A DNA stretch of 64,000 nt from Defluviitalea saccharophila (GCF_038396635.1 NZ_CP121687.1:372001-436000); one strand, 5' to 3'; counted from the stretch's first letter, positions 45,796-55,947 are shown. Numbers and translations: made by a program. Notes: generated from the letters alone by a model not told the origin.

Positions 45796-45930
45796 TAACT
45801 TTCCTCCCTTAATAATTATAATAAATATAAAACTAGTCGTATAATTATACTAAAAATTTTTGGATATTTCAATGAAATTTGTTATTAAATCATTTATAAT
45901 TAAAATAAATTACAAAAGAGGAGTGATTGT

Positions 45931-47328
45931 ATGAAAATACAAGGTTTTTATCTTCTTCCCCATCCACCTATTATCATTCCAGAAGTGGGAACAGGAGAAG
46001 AAAGAAAAATTAAAAATACCGGGAATGCTTTTAGAGAAATAGCAAAGGAAGTACAGCAAAAAGCCCCTCATACTATCATTCTTATTACTCCCCACGGTAC
46101 CATGTTTAACGATGCTATTAATTTAGTGTATGAAGATACCCTGCGAGGAAGCCTAAAACAGTTTGGGGTTCCGAATGTCAAAATGGAAGTAAAAATAAAT
46201 AAATCCCTTACGAATAAAATATTTGAAATTGCTCGAGAAGAAAACATTCCCGCAGTTATGAGTACTAAAGAATTTCTTAAGGATTATAATATTTCTTTGT
46301 CTCTGGATCATGGGGCAATGGTGCCGCTTTATTTTATTAATCAGTATTATACCGATTATACTCTTGTTCATATTACTTATTCTCCTCTTTCTGTTGTGGA
46401 ATTGTATCAATTTGGAATGGAAATAAAAAGAGCCGTTGAAGAATCTAATGAAAAAACGATCATTATTGCCAGTGGAGATTTGTCCCACAGGCTAAAAGAT
46501 GAAGGGCCCTATGACTACAGCCCCTTTGGAGAAAAATTTGATAATGAATTTTTACATCATCTCCAGGAAGGAGATGTAATGAATGTGTTTAAAATGGATA
46601 AAAAGACTGTACAAAATGCAGGAGAATGCGGCAGAAGATCTGTTCTTATCATGTTGGGTGCATTGGATAGGTCTGCCTTTAAAGGCCATTTATTAAGCTA
46701 TGAAAAAACTTTTGGTGTAGGATATGGTATTATGAGGTTTGAAATTACAGGTGATGAGGATTCAAGATTAGAAACTATTAAGAATTTGAGCTATGAAAAA
46801 AAGCAAAATCAAAAGGACCCTTATGTCAAATTAGCAAGGGACAGCCTTACCTCTTATTTAGAAACAGGAAAATTTTTAGATAAAATTCCGTCCTATGTCA
46901 CTTCAGAAATGAGGAATACTAAGAGAGGCGTTTTTGTATCCTTAAAAAAAGACGGTGAACTCAGAGGTTGTATAGGAACTATTTTTCCCGCCACTTCTTC
47001 CATAGCCCATGAAATCATTAGAAATGCCGTAGAAGCTGGTATCCATGACCCAAGATTTTACCCAGTTGAGGCCCATGAATTATTAGATATAGATTTTTCA
47101 GTAGATGTATTAACAGAACCGGAAAAAGCAGACAAGAGTACTCTTGATCCCAAAGAATACGGTGTAATTGTAAGAAGCAAGGGCAGAACCGGTCTTCTGC
47201 TCCCAGATTTAGAAGGAATAGATACGATAGAAAAACAAATTGATATTGCCCTAAAAAAAGCAGGCATTCAGCCATCGGAGCAATATGATATTGAGAGATT
47301 TAGGGTAATACGACATAGGGAAGAATAA
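45931..47328 (+). CDS. AmmeMemoRadiSam system protein, MEMO1-like and AMMECR1 domains fused
   Basis: 465 residues. The N-terminal part (1-265) is a class III extradiol-dioxygenase-like/MEMO domain with metal-site histidines in LPHPPIIIPEVG, ITPHGTMF, LDHGAMVPL and SGDLSHR. The C-terminal part (about 290-460) is an AMMECR1 domain with the invariant LRGCIGT. The two proteins are separate in many genomes and fused here. With the radical SAM enzyme 16 bases downstream they form the AmmeMemoRadiSam set, whose product is unknown. GAGGAG precedes the ATG. Confidence 0.93.
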   Translation: MKIQGFYLLPHPPIIIPEVGTGEERKIKNTGNAFREIAKEVQQKAPHTIILITPHGTMFNDAINLVYEDTLRGSLKQFGVPNVKMEVKINKSLTNKIFEIAREENIPAVMSTKEFLKDYNISLSLDHGAMVPLYFINQYYTDYTLVHITYSPLSVVELYQFGMEIKRAVEESNEKTIIIASGDLSHRLKDEGPYDYSPFGEKFDNEFLHHLQEGDVMNVFKMDKKTVQNAGECGRRSVLIMLGALDRSAFKGHLLSYEKTFGVGYGIMRFEITGDEDSRLETIKNLSYEKKQNQKDPYVKLARDSLTSYLETGKFLDKIPSYVTSEMRNTKRGVFVSLKKDGELRGCIGTIFPATSSIAHEIIRNAVEAGIHDPRFYPVEAHELLDIDFSVDVLTEPEKADKSTLDPKEYGVIVRSKGRTGLLLPDLEGIDTIEKQIDIALKKAGIQPSEQYDIERFRVIRHREE

Positions 47329-47344
47329 AACAGGAGGGCTTCAT

Positions 47345-48202
47345 TTGAAAATAGAAGGAAAATTTTATGAGAAGTATAAAGATAAAATTCACTGCTATTT
47401 ATGCCCCCATCATTGCATCATTGAAGATGGCAGTTACGGAAAATGTAAGGCAAGAATTCATGAAGGCGGTGTGCTCTATTCAATCAATTATGGAGAAGTA
47501 ACTTCCATTGCTTTAGATCCTATTGAAAAGAAGCCTCTGCACTACTATAAACCGGGCTCATATATTTTATCTATTGGAAGCTTTGGATGTAATTTTACCT
47601 GCTCTTTTTGCCAGAACTATCAAATTTCTCAGTATAAGCACCAAAGCACCTACGTTTCTAAAGAAAATATGGTAGAAACGATTTTAGGTACAAAGAATAA
47701 TATCGGAATTGCGTTTACGTACAATGAACCATCCATTTGGTACGAATATGTCTACGATATGGCAAAACATCTAAAAGAAACTCATCCAGCATCTTCTGTT
47801 GTCCTTGTAACCAATGGGTTTATCAATGAAGAACCCTTACGAGAGCTCCTGCCTTATATAGATGCCATGAATATTGATCTTAAAAGCTTTAATAATGATT
47901 ATTATAAAGAACTTTGCGGAGGAAGAATTCAGCCTGTACTGAAAAGTATTGAATTAGCAGCAACTTCATGCCATGTAGAAATAACCACACTTTTAGTAAG
48001 TGGAGAAAATGACAATATGGAAGAAATTAAAAAAATATCGGAATTTATAAGCTCTATAAATTCCGATATTCCTCTTCATATTACGCGTTATTTTCCAAAT
48101 TATAGGCTCAACAATCCCCCTACGGACAAAAGAATCATGTACGAGGCAGAAAAGATAGCCAAAAAATATCTGTCCCATGTTAAATTAGGTAATATATATT
48201 AA
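47345..48202 (+). CDS. amrS: AmmeMemoRadiSam system radical SAM enzyme
   Basis: 285 residues. The radical SAM cluster motif CNFTCSFC (about residues 80-87) binds the 4Fe-4S cluster; an N-terminal cysteine pair CYLCPHHC-like and CKAR stretch may hold another metal. Homologues resemble pyruvate-formate-lyase activating enzymes but pair with MEMO and AMMECR1 domains. TTG start with GGAGGG six bases upstream. It overlaps the convergent DUF92 gene by 18 bases. Confidence 0.9.
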   Translation: MKIEGKFYEKYKDKIHCYLCPHHCIIEDGSYGKCKARIHEGGVLYSINYGEVTSIALDPIEKKPLHYYKPGSYILSIGSFGCNFTCSFCQNYQISQYKHQSTYVSKENMVETILGTKNNIGIAFTYNEPSIWYEYVYDMAKHLKETHPASSVVLVTNGFINEEPLRELLPYIDAMNIDLKSFNNDYYKELCGGRIQPVLKSIELAATSCHVEITTLLVSGENDNMEEIKKISEFISSINSDIPLHITRYFPNYRLNNPPTDKRIMYEAEKIAKKYLSHVKLGNIY

Positions 48203-49006
48203 TAAAAAGACAACAACCGTAGATAAAAGAATACTGATGAAGTTTACAAAATCATTATTAAATAGCTTACATCCTCTAATGAGCGTGTTAGGTTTTCCAT
48301 TATAAAATGGTTTTTCGGTTTCTTTTTTTAAGCTTTCATTGTAATAAATCCCTTGTAGAGTTGCACCTAGGATTGAATCGATAAGACTTCCTAAAATACC
48401 TCCTAGAAAAATAAATATAAAGGTCTGAACATGAGAAAAGGGATATAGATTTAATTGAAATAAAATCATTGTAATAATTGCGGAAAAAGCGATCAGTAAA
48501 GAACCTAAAAGGGACATAAGCATTCCAAATAAACTAACTGCTCCAGAGGTTCCTTTTGAAACTTTTTTAAAAGTTCTTAGAGATATAGGTGATGATTCTC
48601 TTAGTACGCCCAATTCACTTGCCCAGGTATCCGCATTAGAAGCTGCAATCGAGGCTCCGATTAAAATAAGATACATTGGATGAGAAGTAGAAAAATACAA
48701 CAGAGAATACAACAACCCCACTCCCCCATTGGCGAAGACTTGGTAAATGTCTCTTCCACCACTTTTTTCGTAGTGCTTTTCGATTTCTTTCTTATAATTT
48801 CTTTTTATAAAAGTAAAAATAGTAGAAGTTCCAAAGAAAATAATGATAAGAAAGGAGCCATACAGGCCGGAACCAAAAAAGATTCCAGTACCGAGGATTA
48901 TGGCTCCTATGGCTCCGCTTAGAGTTAATGCATGTTTTTTATATGCTATGTATGAAATGCTAATACTTGCAATAAGACCAATAAAAAGTTTAATAAAATA
49001 CTGCAA
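48185..49006 (-). CDS. DUF92 integral membrane protein
   Basis: 273 residues, six or seven hydrophobic helices, with FANGGVGLLYS, ASNADTWASELG and LGGILGSLIDSILGATLQG, the conserved motifs of DUF92. Plant members (VTE6) act as phytyl-phosphate kinases using CTP, so a polyprenyl-phosphate kinase role is possible but untested in bacteria. TTG start with GAGGTG six bases upstream. It follows an ECF S component by 12 bases and is probably co-transcribed with it. Confidence 0.85.
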   Translation of the reverse strand: MQYFIKLFIGLIASISISYIAYKKHALTLSGAIGAIILGTGIFFGSGLYGSFLIIIFFGTSTIFTFIKRNYKKEIEKHYEKSGGRDIYQVFANGGVGLLYSLLYFSTSHPMYLILIGASIAASNADTWASELGVLRESSPISLRTFKKVSKGTSGAVSLFGMLMSLLGSLLIAFSAIITMILFQLNLYPFSHVQTFIFIFLGGILGSLIDSILGATLQGIYYNESLKKETEKPFYNGKPNTLIRGCKLFNNDFVNFISILLSTVVVFLLIYIT

Positions 49007-49018
49007 AAGCTCACCTCA

Positions 49019-49525
49019 TTAAATCAGAACTCGGTTTTTTAGTATAATGGCAATAATGTTTCCTCCAATAGCACCAGCAACTACCTGAAGTACATTATAA
49101 GGGATTCCAGATAAGCCCGCTGCAATTGCAGGAATAAGACCATCATTTGAAAGCGTTAATATTACGCCTCCGATGAAATATACAAATATCATACAGAAAC
49201 CTCCAGCAACAATTCCTATTAATTTTTGCGGCATAGATCTTGCATTTGAACATAATTTCCCCACAACGTACCCTTCCAAGCCTTTTGCAACTAAAGTGAT
49301 TGGTATCCAAACAGGATATCCCAGGAGTAAATCAGCTAATGCTGAGCCAAGCCCTCCCGTAATCATTCCTACCTGAGGTCCAAACACAAGAGCAGAAGCA
49401 AAAATCATTATATCTCCAAAATTAAGAAATCCTTGACTTCCAATAGGTATTGAAATAGTCATGGTCATAACAGTAACTAACGCTGCCATTAAAGCTGTAA
49501 TTGTTAGCTTTTTTGTAGTCATCAT
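49019..49525 (-). CDS. ECF transporter S component
   Basis: 168 residues, six hydrophobic helices. The helix-one stretch LTITALMAALVTVMTM and FGDIMIFASALVFGP fit the substrate-capturing subunit of energy-coupling-factor vitamin importers. The EcfA/EcfT module must be encoded elsewhere, as usual for group II systems. The vitamin cannot be told: no riboswitch was seen upstream. ATG 49525 follows GGAGG by five bases. Confidence 0.85.
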   Translation of the reverse strand: MMTTKKLTITALMAALVTVMTMTISIPIGSQGFLNFGDIMIFASALVFGPQVGMITGGLGSALADLLLGYPVWIPITLVAKGLEGYVVGKLCSNARSMPQKLIGIVAGGFCMIFVYFIGGVILTLSNDGLIPAIAAGLSGIPYNVLQVVAGAIGGNIIAIILKNRVLI

Positions 49526-49565
49526 ATCGGCCTCCATTCTTTATATATTTTTCCCTTTATTATAT

Positions 49566-49593
49566 TAAAAAATTGTGGCCAAAGCCACAATTC
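49566..49593 (-). terminator. terminator after the M29 aminopeptidase gene
   Basis: Stem AATTGTGGC (49571-49579) / GCCACAATT (49584-49592), then T residues on the minus strand; overlaps the stop codon. Confidence 0.85.
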
Positions 49594-50707
49594 ATTGTAG
49601 ATTTTCTGGATTTAGATTCTCTAATTCAGGAATCACAAATCGTCCATCTTTTCTAATTAGGACATCATCAAAATATATTTCTCCTCCGCTGTATTCCGGT
49701 GTTTGTATATATACTAAATCCCAGTGAATGGCTGAGCGGTTCCCGTTAAAGCAATTGCCATAAGCATTTCCTGGAGTAAAGTGAATGGAACCAGCAATTT
49801 TTTCATCGAATAAAGTTTCTTTCATTGGTTTTGTAATATATGGGTTTACTCCTATGGCAAATTCTCCGATATATCTCGCACCCTCGTCCGTATCTAATAT
49901 TTTATTGAGCCTTTCCGTATTGTTAGAAGTGGCATGAATTATTTTTCCATCTTTAAATTCAAACTGTATATTATCAAAGGTAAATCCCTGATATTCGGAG
50001 GGGGCATTATATGTTATGATCCCGTTGACAGAGTCTTTTACAGGAGCAGTATAAACCTCTCCGTCTGGTATATTCATTTTTCCATCACATTTTATTGCAG
50101 GAAGTCCTTTTATCGAAAAGGATAGATCTGTACCCTTTCCGACAATTCTTACTTTATCGGTATTCTCCATTAATCTCACAAGGGAATCCATAGCTTTTGA
50201 CATTTTGGCATAATCTAGATTACATACATTGAAATAAAAATCTTCAAAGGCTTCCGTGCTCATATCTGCCAGTTGTGCCATAGCAGAGGAAGGATAGCGC
50301 AAAACAACCCATTTGGTTTTAGGAACGCGGATCTCTGTATGCACCTGTTTCCAAAAATACTTATAATAAATATCCATTTTATCATGGGGTACATCTGAAT
50401 ACTCAGATGCATTTCTTAAAGATGTAAAACCAATAAACGCATCCATTTCATTCATTCTATAGGCTTCATATTTAGCCATAGTTTTCATATGTTCTTCAGA
50501 AGTACCTAGATAGAGTTCTCTAAGAATACTATGATCATTTAATTGAACAAAAGGAAAACCTCCTGCTGCATATACTTCCTTGATCAGTGCATTTACAAGG
50601 GAAGGCTCTACTCCATTGCATTGGATAAGTACTTTTTCACCTTTTTGTACATTAACAGAATATTGTACCAATGTTCTTGCGAGAGTAGCAATTCTTGGAC
50701 CATGCAT
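49592..50707 (-). CDS. M29 family aminopeptidase (AmpS-like)
   Basis: 371 residues from the preferred ATG 50707, with AAAGGG nine bases upstream (TTG 50725 and ATG 50713 are alternatives). Begins HGPRIATLARTLVQYSVNV-like N-terminal region of thermophilic aminopeptidases; C-terminal half has FAIGVNPYITKPMKETLFDEK and the SAIHWDLVY metal-site region. It releases N-terminal amino acids from peptides in the cytoplasm, using zinc or cobalt. It begins 26 bases after pyrR, likely same transcript. Confidence 0.88.
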   Translation of the reverse strand: MHGPRIATLARTLVQYSVNVQKGEKVLIQCNGVEPSLVNALIKEVYAAGGFPFVQLNDHSILRELYLGTSEEHMKTMAKYEAYRMNEMDAFIGFTSLRNASEYSDVPHDKMDIYYKYFWKQVHTEIRVPKTKWVVLRYPSSAMAQLADMSTEAFEDFYFNVCNLDYAKMSKAMDSLVRLMENTDKVRIVGKGTDLSFSIKGLPAIKCDGKMNIPDGEVYTAPVKDSVNGIITYNAPSEYQGFTFDNIQFEFKDGKIIHATSNNTERLNKILDTDEGARYIGEFAIGVNPYITKPMKETLFDEKIAGSIHFTPGNAYGNCFNGNRSAIHWDLVYIQTPEYSGGEIYFDDVLIRKDGRFVIPELENLNPENLQ

Positions 50708-50733
50708 ATTCATTCGCCCTTTCAATGTAAAAA

Positions 50734-51285
<552 letters not shown>

Positions 51286-51306
51286 TTAATTAATCTTTTT
51301 TATCTT

Positions 51307-52236
51307 TTATAAATGGGCATTCTTTCGTAGCTTTTCAATAACATCCATAAAATATTTTGGAATAGGAGCTTCAAACTCCATATATTCTTTCTTTGAAGGA
51401 TGAATAAATCCTAAAACTCTAGCATGCAGCATCTGTCCATTGATATTATACGGCTGTGATTTAGGTCCATAGACCGGATCTCCTAAAAGCGGATGTCCTA
51501 TATGCTTCATATGAACTCTAATCTGATGGGTTCTACCTGTCTCTAATTGTGCTTCAATTAAAGTAAACTGTCCAAATCTCTCCAGTACAGTATAATGAGT
51601 AATGGCATGCCTTGAATTTTTTTGCGTCACAGCCATTTTTTTTCTTTCAGTTGGATGCCTTCCGATAGGAGCATTTATTGTACCCTCATCATTTACAATA
51701 TTATGATAAACAATGGCATTGTATTTTCTAGTAATAGAATGTTCTTTTAATTGAAGTGCAAGATGGTTATGGGCATAATCATTTTTTGCAACCATAAGAA
51801 CTCCGGATGTATCTTTATCGATTCTATGAACAATTCCTGGACGCAGAAGTCCATTGATTCCTGACAAATCTTCTTTACAATGATAGAGCAGTGCATTGAC
51901 TAATGTTCCGGTATAATGTCCGGGTGCAGGATGAACAACCATACCCTGAGGTTTATTTACTACAATGATATCTTTATCCTCATATAATATATCTAATGGG
52001 ATAGGTTCTGCAAGAATTTCTACAGGTTCGGGATCAGGAATTTCTACATCAATGATGTCATCTAATCTTAATTTATAGTTTGATTTTATTGTTTTTTGGT
52101 TTACTTTTATTTTTTCATCTGAAATGAGCTTTTGGATAAAAGACCTTGAAACTTCCTCTAATTCATTTGTTAAAAAGACATCTACCCGTTTCCCCGCATC
52201 TTCACTTTCCACGATATATGTATAAAAATCCATCAT
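51307..52236 (-). CDS. rluD: RluD-type 23S rRNA pseudouridine synthase
   Basis: 309 residues. N-terminal S4 RNA-binding domain (to about 75), then the pseudouridine synthase domain with catalytic Asp in HRIDKDTSGVL. Family members modify helix 69 of 23S rRNA; the exact uridines need testing. Overlaps lspA by four bases (ATGA), with AAGGAAG upstream. The lspA-rluD-pyrR order is common in Firmicutes. Confidence 0.93.
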   Translation of the reverse strand: MMDFYTYIVESEDAGKRVDVFLTNELEEVSRSFIQKLISDEKIKVNQKTIKSNYKLRLDDIIDVEIPDPEPVEILAEPIPLDILYEDKDIIVVNKPQGMVVHPAPGHYTGTLVNALLYHCKEDLSGINGLLRPGIVHRIDKDTSGVLMVAKNDYAHNHLALQLKEHSITRKYNAIVYHNIVNDEGTINAPIGRHPTERKKMAVTQKNSRHAITHYTVLERFGQFTLIEAQLETGRTHQIRVHMKHIGHPLLGDPVYGPKSQPYNINGQMLHARVLGFIHPSKKEYMEFEAPIPKYFMDVIEKLRKNAHL

Positions 52237-52712
52237 TCAACTTCCTTCTTTTCGAGATCTTCTTCATTTGTAAAAAGTATAAGCCATGCAAGTAATATCG
52301 TTCCAATGACTACACAAATGTCGGCTACATTAAATACAGGAAAGTTAATTAAACAAAAATCAAAAAAATCGATTACAAAGCCAAGTCGAATGCGGTCAAT
52401 TAAATTGCCTATAGCCCCTGCACTTATTAATATCAATGCAATACGTATAAAACCGTAGGGTTTGTATTTGGGAAGATGTTTATAATAATAAATAATACCT
52501 AATAAAACGGCTATAGTCATAATGATAAAAAACCATCGTTGATTCTGCAGTATTCCAAAGGCTGCCCCTCTGTTTTTAACAAAGGTTAAATGAAAGACAT
52601 CTTTTATAATTGGAATACTTTTTATGCTCTGTAGATAGTTAAATGCGACATATTTTGTTACCTGGTCTAAAGCAACTAATAAGGACACTGCTAAAAAATA
52701 TTGAATAAGCAT
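52233..52712 (-). CDS. lspA: lipoprotein signal peptidase
   Basis: 159 residues with four transmembrane helices. The catalytic aspartates lie in GNLIDRIRLGFVIDF and FNVADICVVIG. It cleaves prolipoproteins such as the two binding proteins in this window before their lipidated cysteine. The acidic-basic tail (NEEDLEKKEVE) is cytoplasmic. Starts the lspA-rluD-pyrR run. Confidence 0.95.
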   Translation of the reverse strand: MLIQYFLAVSLLVALDQVTKYVAFNYLQSIKSIPIIKDVFHLTFVKNRGAAFGILQNQRWFFIIMTIAVLLGIIYYYKHLPKYKPYGFIRIALILISAGAIGNLIDRIRLGFVIDFFDFCLINFPVFNVADICVVIGTILLAWLILFTNEEDLEKKEVE

Positions 52713-52784
52713 TTTCTCTCTCCCTTAAAATAAACTCTCAAAACAAGAAAAATTATATCACCCCTTTTATTTCCTGTAAAGCAG

Positions 52785-53426
52785 TCACTCCAGTGCGTTC
52801 TTTCTGTCTTGATTGGATAATAAATCAACTTCATCTACAGTATCTAGGGGAGTATCATATAAATTATTGATTTCGTCGTAATCTTTAATTCCCCACCCCA
52901 TATCCTGCATATTATCTGCTGAGCCGTAAGCTTCTAACTGTCTGTAAATTTCTGCGCCGTGATTGATGTCTCCATCTTCTTCACGCATAAAATTACGATT
53001 GAAGACAGGGCCAATGACCTCTTCTTCTACAGGACGGTCTTTATCAAAATGGTCCGCAATGATTTGATGTTCTTTGGCACAGGATATACATTCTTTTGCA
53101 TATGGAATCGCTTTTAATCTTTCGTATCCTATTTCCTTAGAACAAGTTTCACAAATTCCATAAGTACCATTTTCAATTTTTTTAAGAGCATCATTAATAT
53201 CTTCAAGATATTTTTGCTGATGGACATTTAATGCCAGTTGTTTTTCCATTTCAAAAGTTTCACTGCCGAGATCTGCCGGATGATTATCGTAGGAGGATAA
53301 TTCATCGGTCCATTCTAGAAGCGAGCCCTTAGGCCCATACTCCTCCATTCTTTTTAACTCTGCTTCGGCTTCTTTTTTTTCTTGGAGCAAATTATTTTTA
53401 ATTTCTTGAAGTTGTTCCTTTGTCAT
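52785..53426 (-). CDS. TraR/DksA C4-zinc-finger protein, YteA family
   Basis: 213 residues. N-terminal coiled coil (about 1-70), C4 zinc finger CETCSKEIGYERLKAI...CISC, and a C-terminal region typical of the YteA sporulation-associated family. DksA relatives modulate RNA polymerase. ATG 53426 has GGAGG seven bases upstream; the frame to 53474 lacks a site. It lies between lspA and aroB, separated from aroB by a terminator. Confidence 0.88.
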   Translation of the reverse strand: MTKEQLQEIKNNLLQEKKEAEAELKRMEEYGPKGSLLEWTDELSSYDNHPADLGSETFEMEKQLALNVHQQKYLEDINDALKKIENGTYGICETCSKEIGYERLKAIPYAKECISCAKEHQIIADHFDKDRPVEEEVIGPVFNRNFMREEDGDINHGAEIYRQLEAYGSADNMQDMGWGIKDYDEINNLYDTPLDTVDEVDLLSNQDRKNALE

Positions 53427-53464
53427 AATATTTCCTCCATTTCTTTTACTTGTTTCTCTATATA

Positions 53465-53488
53465 GGTTTTGCAATACTTTACAAAACC
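53465..53488. repeat. inverted repeat before the YteA-family gene
   Basis: Arms GGTTTTG (53465-53471) and CAAAACC (53482-53488), ten-base loop, about 40 bases before the start codon. Candidate operator or leader hairpin. Confidence 0.4.
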
Positions 53489-53505
53489 ATAATGGAAACT
53501 AAAGC

Positions 53506-53532
53506 AAAAAAATAACGTGCTTTATTGCACGT
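53506..53532 (-). terminator. terminator after aroB
   Basis: Stem ACGTGC (53515-53520) / GCACGT (53527-53532), then TTATTTTTTT on the minus strand; overlaps the aroB stop. Confidence 0.8.
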
Positions 53533-54613
53533 CACTTTTTAAATAAGAAATGGATGATTTGATCAACTCTTCATTTAAATCTCCCACTCTTACAGCATTT
53601 CCTATGGACGATAATAGAACAAATTTAATTTTATTATTCTTTACTTTTTTATCCAATAACATTTGTTGATAAATCTCCTCAGATTCTAATTGATTTATTC
53701 TAATTGGAAGATGATAAGACTGTAGTACTTTCTCGATTCTCTTTAAAATTTCCCATGAAATTAAATTCTTTTTATAGGATAAATACGCTGCGCCTACCAT
53801 TCCGATTGAAACACATTCTCCATGAAGAAGCTCAAAATTAAGAAGAGTTTCTATTGCATGGCCTAAGGTATGTCCAAAATTCAAAATTTCTCTTAAGCCA
53901 AGCTCTTTTTCATCTTGGGATACGATAGATGCTTTTAATTCACAAGAACGCTGAATAATTTTTTCTAATATGGCTTCATCTAAATCAAAAACTAAATCTG
54001 TTGAAGATTCAACAAATGAAAAATAATTATCGTCAAGGATCAGTCCGTGCTTAATCACTTCCGCAATTCCTGAGGATAATTGCTTTTGAGGAAGTGTTTT
54101 TAATGTACTTAAATTAACATAAACAAAGGTTGGCTGATAAAAAGCACCAATCATATTTTTATGCTGAAGAAAATCAACGCCTACCTTTCCTCCTACACTG
54201 CTGTCCACTTGTGCAAGAAGAGTTGTTGGCACTTGAATAAAAGGAATGCCTCGCATATAAGTGGCAGCGGCAAAACCCGCCATATCTCCGGTAACGCCTC
54301 CGCCTAAAGCAAAGATCAGAGAATTTCTATCTAAATGATTTTCGATAAAGAATTTATACATATCCTGAATCGTGTTTAGATGCTTGTTTTCTTCTCCCGC
54401 TTCGAAAATAAATTTAAACACATCATCATAACTTCTTTTTAAAACATCCATTAATTGATTGCCATAATAGGAATCTACGGTATGATCGGTAATTATACAT
54501 ACTTTTCGATGAAGCAAATTATGATGATGGAGTGCCTCTAAAATATGATCAAAGTTTTGAGAAAAATAAATAGGATATGATGATGAAGAGGGAGTTACCA
54601 AAATCTTATTCAT
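53522..54613 (-). CDS. aroB: 3-dehydroquinate synthase
   Basis: Makes 3-dehydroquinate from DAHP, second step of the shikimate pathway. 363 residues; NAD-binding GGGVTGDMAGFAAATYMRG-type loop, EVIKHG and GHTLGHAIE metal histidines are present. It overlaps divIVA by four bases (ATGA), so it is translationally coupled to a division gene; no other aro gene is nearby, an unusual setting. Confidence 0.94.
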   Translation of the reverse strand: MNKILVTPSSSSYPIYFSQNFDHILEALHHHNLLHRKVCIITDHTVDSYYGNQLMDVLKRSYDDVFKFIFEAGEENKHLNTIQDMYKFFIENHLDRNSLIFALGGGVTGDMAGFAAATYMRGIPFIQVPTTLLAQVDSSVGGKVGVDFLQHKNMIGAFYQPTFVYVNLSTLKTLPQKQLSSGIAEVIKHGLILDDNYFSFVESSTDLVFDLDEAILEKIIQRSCELKASIVSQDEKELGLREILNFGHTLGHAIETLLNFELLHGECVSIGMVGAAYLSYKKNLISWEILKRIEKVLQSYHLPIRINQLESEEIYQQMLLDKKVKNNKIKFVLLSSIGNAVRVGDLNEELIKSSISYLKSDVQ

Positions 54614-55131
54614 ATTACATCCTCGTCTCTAGCAATATCATATTCTTCATCAGATTTATATTGGTGTACGCCTTCATCTTCCTTATATAATACCGACGTT
54701 TCTAATATTTCCAGTTGTGTTAATAAGGTCTGTTTCATTTGTATTTTTAATGAAGAATATTGATTTTTTAATCGTTCAATTTCTTGATTGATTCTAAACA
54801 CTTCCTGTTGGGTTTCTTCCAAAATCTGATTCGCTTTTATTTCAGCTTCTTTTCTTATTTGTTCTCCTTTTTGATAAGCTGCAGATTTTGTATCCTCTGC
54901 TGTTTTTTCAGCCAGTATTAATGTATTTTGTAGGGTTTGTTCCAGCGCCTTATAGTGCTGAATACTCTCATTTAGCATAGAAATTTTATCTTTCAGTTCA
55001 ATATTTTCTTTATAAATTTTTTCATAAGATTCAATGACTTCATCTAAAAATTTGTCTACTTCTTCAATAGAATATCCGTACGGCTTTTTTCTAAATTCTT
55101 GCGATTCAATATCCAGTGGCGTAAGCATCAT
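54610..55131 (-). CDS. divIVA: DivIVA-like division-site and curvature protein
   Basis: 173 residues. The N-terminal lipid-binding domain (TPLDIESQEFRKKPYGYSIEEVDKFLDEV across 20-odd residues) marks DivIVA; a long coiled coil runs from about 35 to 145. It recognises curved membrane at poles and septa. GGGGG precedes ATG. Last division gene of the ylm cluster. Confidence 0.93.
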   Translation of the reverse strand: MMLTPLDIESQEFRKKPYGYSIEEVDKFLDEVIESYEKIYKENIELKDKISMLNESIQHYKALEQTLQNTLILAEKTAEDTKSAAYQKGEQIRKEAEIKANQILEETQQEVFRINQEIERLKNQYSSLKIQMKQTLLTQLEILETSVLYKEDEGVHQYKSDEEYDIARDEDVI

Positions 55132-55140
55132 AAGTTCCCC

Positions 55141-55929
55141 CTATACGTACCGATGTATTACAATACTCATGCGATCTTTTTTAGTTTTTCCTCTAACTTC
55201 AACCAATTTAATTTTGCCAAAACCCCTAAGTGTTAAAAAGTCTCCCTCTTTAATATGGGAGGAAGGACTGGCAATTGTTCCATTGATGAGTGCTTTCTCA
55301 GATTTAATTAAATCCACAATCTTGTTTCTTGACAGCTGAAATCCGGCACTTAAAATCGAATCAGCTCTTAAGGATGAAACAGTAGAAGCAATTTCTTTAA
55401 TTTTAGGCTGAGGAGGAATAATATCTTCTAGTAAAATTTCTTTTGCTTCTGCTTTAACACTCTTAATTTTAGATAAATTATTTACGATATAGGATGCTAT
55501 ATCTTTATAAACAAAAACAACGGCTTTTTGCTCATATACTAAAATATCGCCAATTTTACTTCTTTCTATCCCAAGTCCCAAAATGGAACCTAAATAGTCT
55601 CGATGAGAGATGGCTTCTTCTTTAGGACTTTTAAGAAGCACCTCAATTGGTGCGATAGGAAAATCTTTTTCTTCCAATTCTCTATACTCTGGGCAAAAAC
55701 CTATTATTTTTCTTTCACTTTCAGAATATCCTCCGAATGCTTTTATTGTTAAATCAGAAAGATTATGGACCAAAGAAAGAAATTTACTTAATTTATACAT
55801 ATCAATAAAATCGGTAAATGTACTGACATGATCTCTTAATGCAATATTAGCACGATCCAGTATTTTACTGGCAGTCAATCTTTCCTCTACATCGTTAAAA
55901 TTCTTTAAATAAACTTCTTTATTAATCAT
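55141..55929 (-). CDS. ylmH: YlmH-like S4-domain RNA-binding protein
   Basis: 262 residues with a C-terminal S4 domain (about 180-245; LSRNKIVDLIKSEKALING). YlmH relatives sit between yggT and divIVA and have been linked to stalled 50S ribosome rescue. AAAGGA before ATG. The gene is nine bases from divIVA. Confidence 0.9.
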   Translation of the reverse strand: MINKEVYLKNFNDVEERLTASKILDRANIALRDHVSTFTDFIDMYKLSKFLSLVHNLSDLTIKAFGGYSESERKIIGFCPEYRELEEKDFPIAPIEVLLKSPKEEAISHRDYLGSILGLGIERSKIGDILVYEQKAVVFVYKDIASYIVNNLSKIKSVKAEAKEILLEDIIPPQPKIKEIASTVSSLRADSILSAGFQLSRNKIVDLIKSEKALINGTIASPSSHIKEGDFLTLRGFGKIKLVEVRGKTKKDRMSIVIHRYV

Positions 55930-55947
55930 TTTAGTCCTTTCGTTAAG

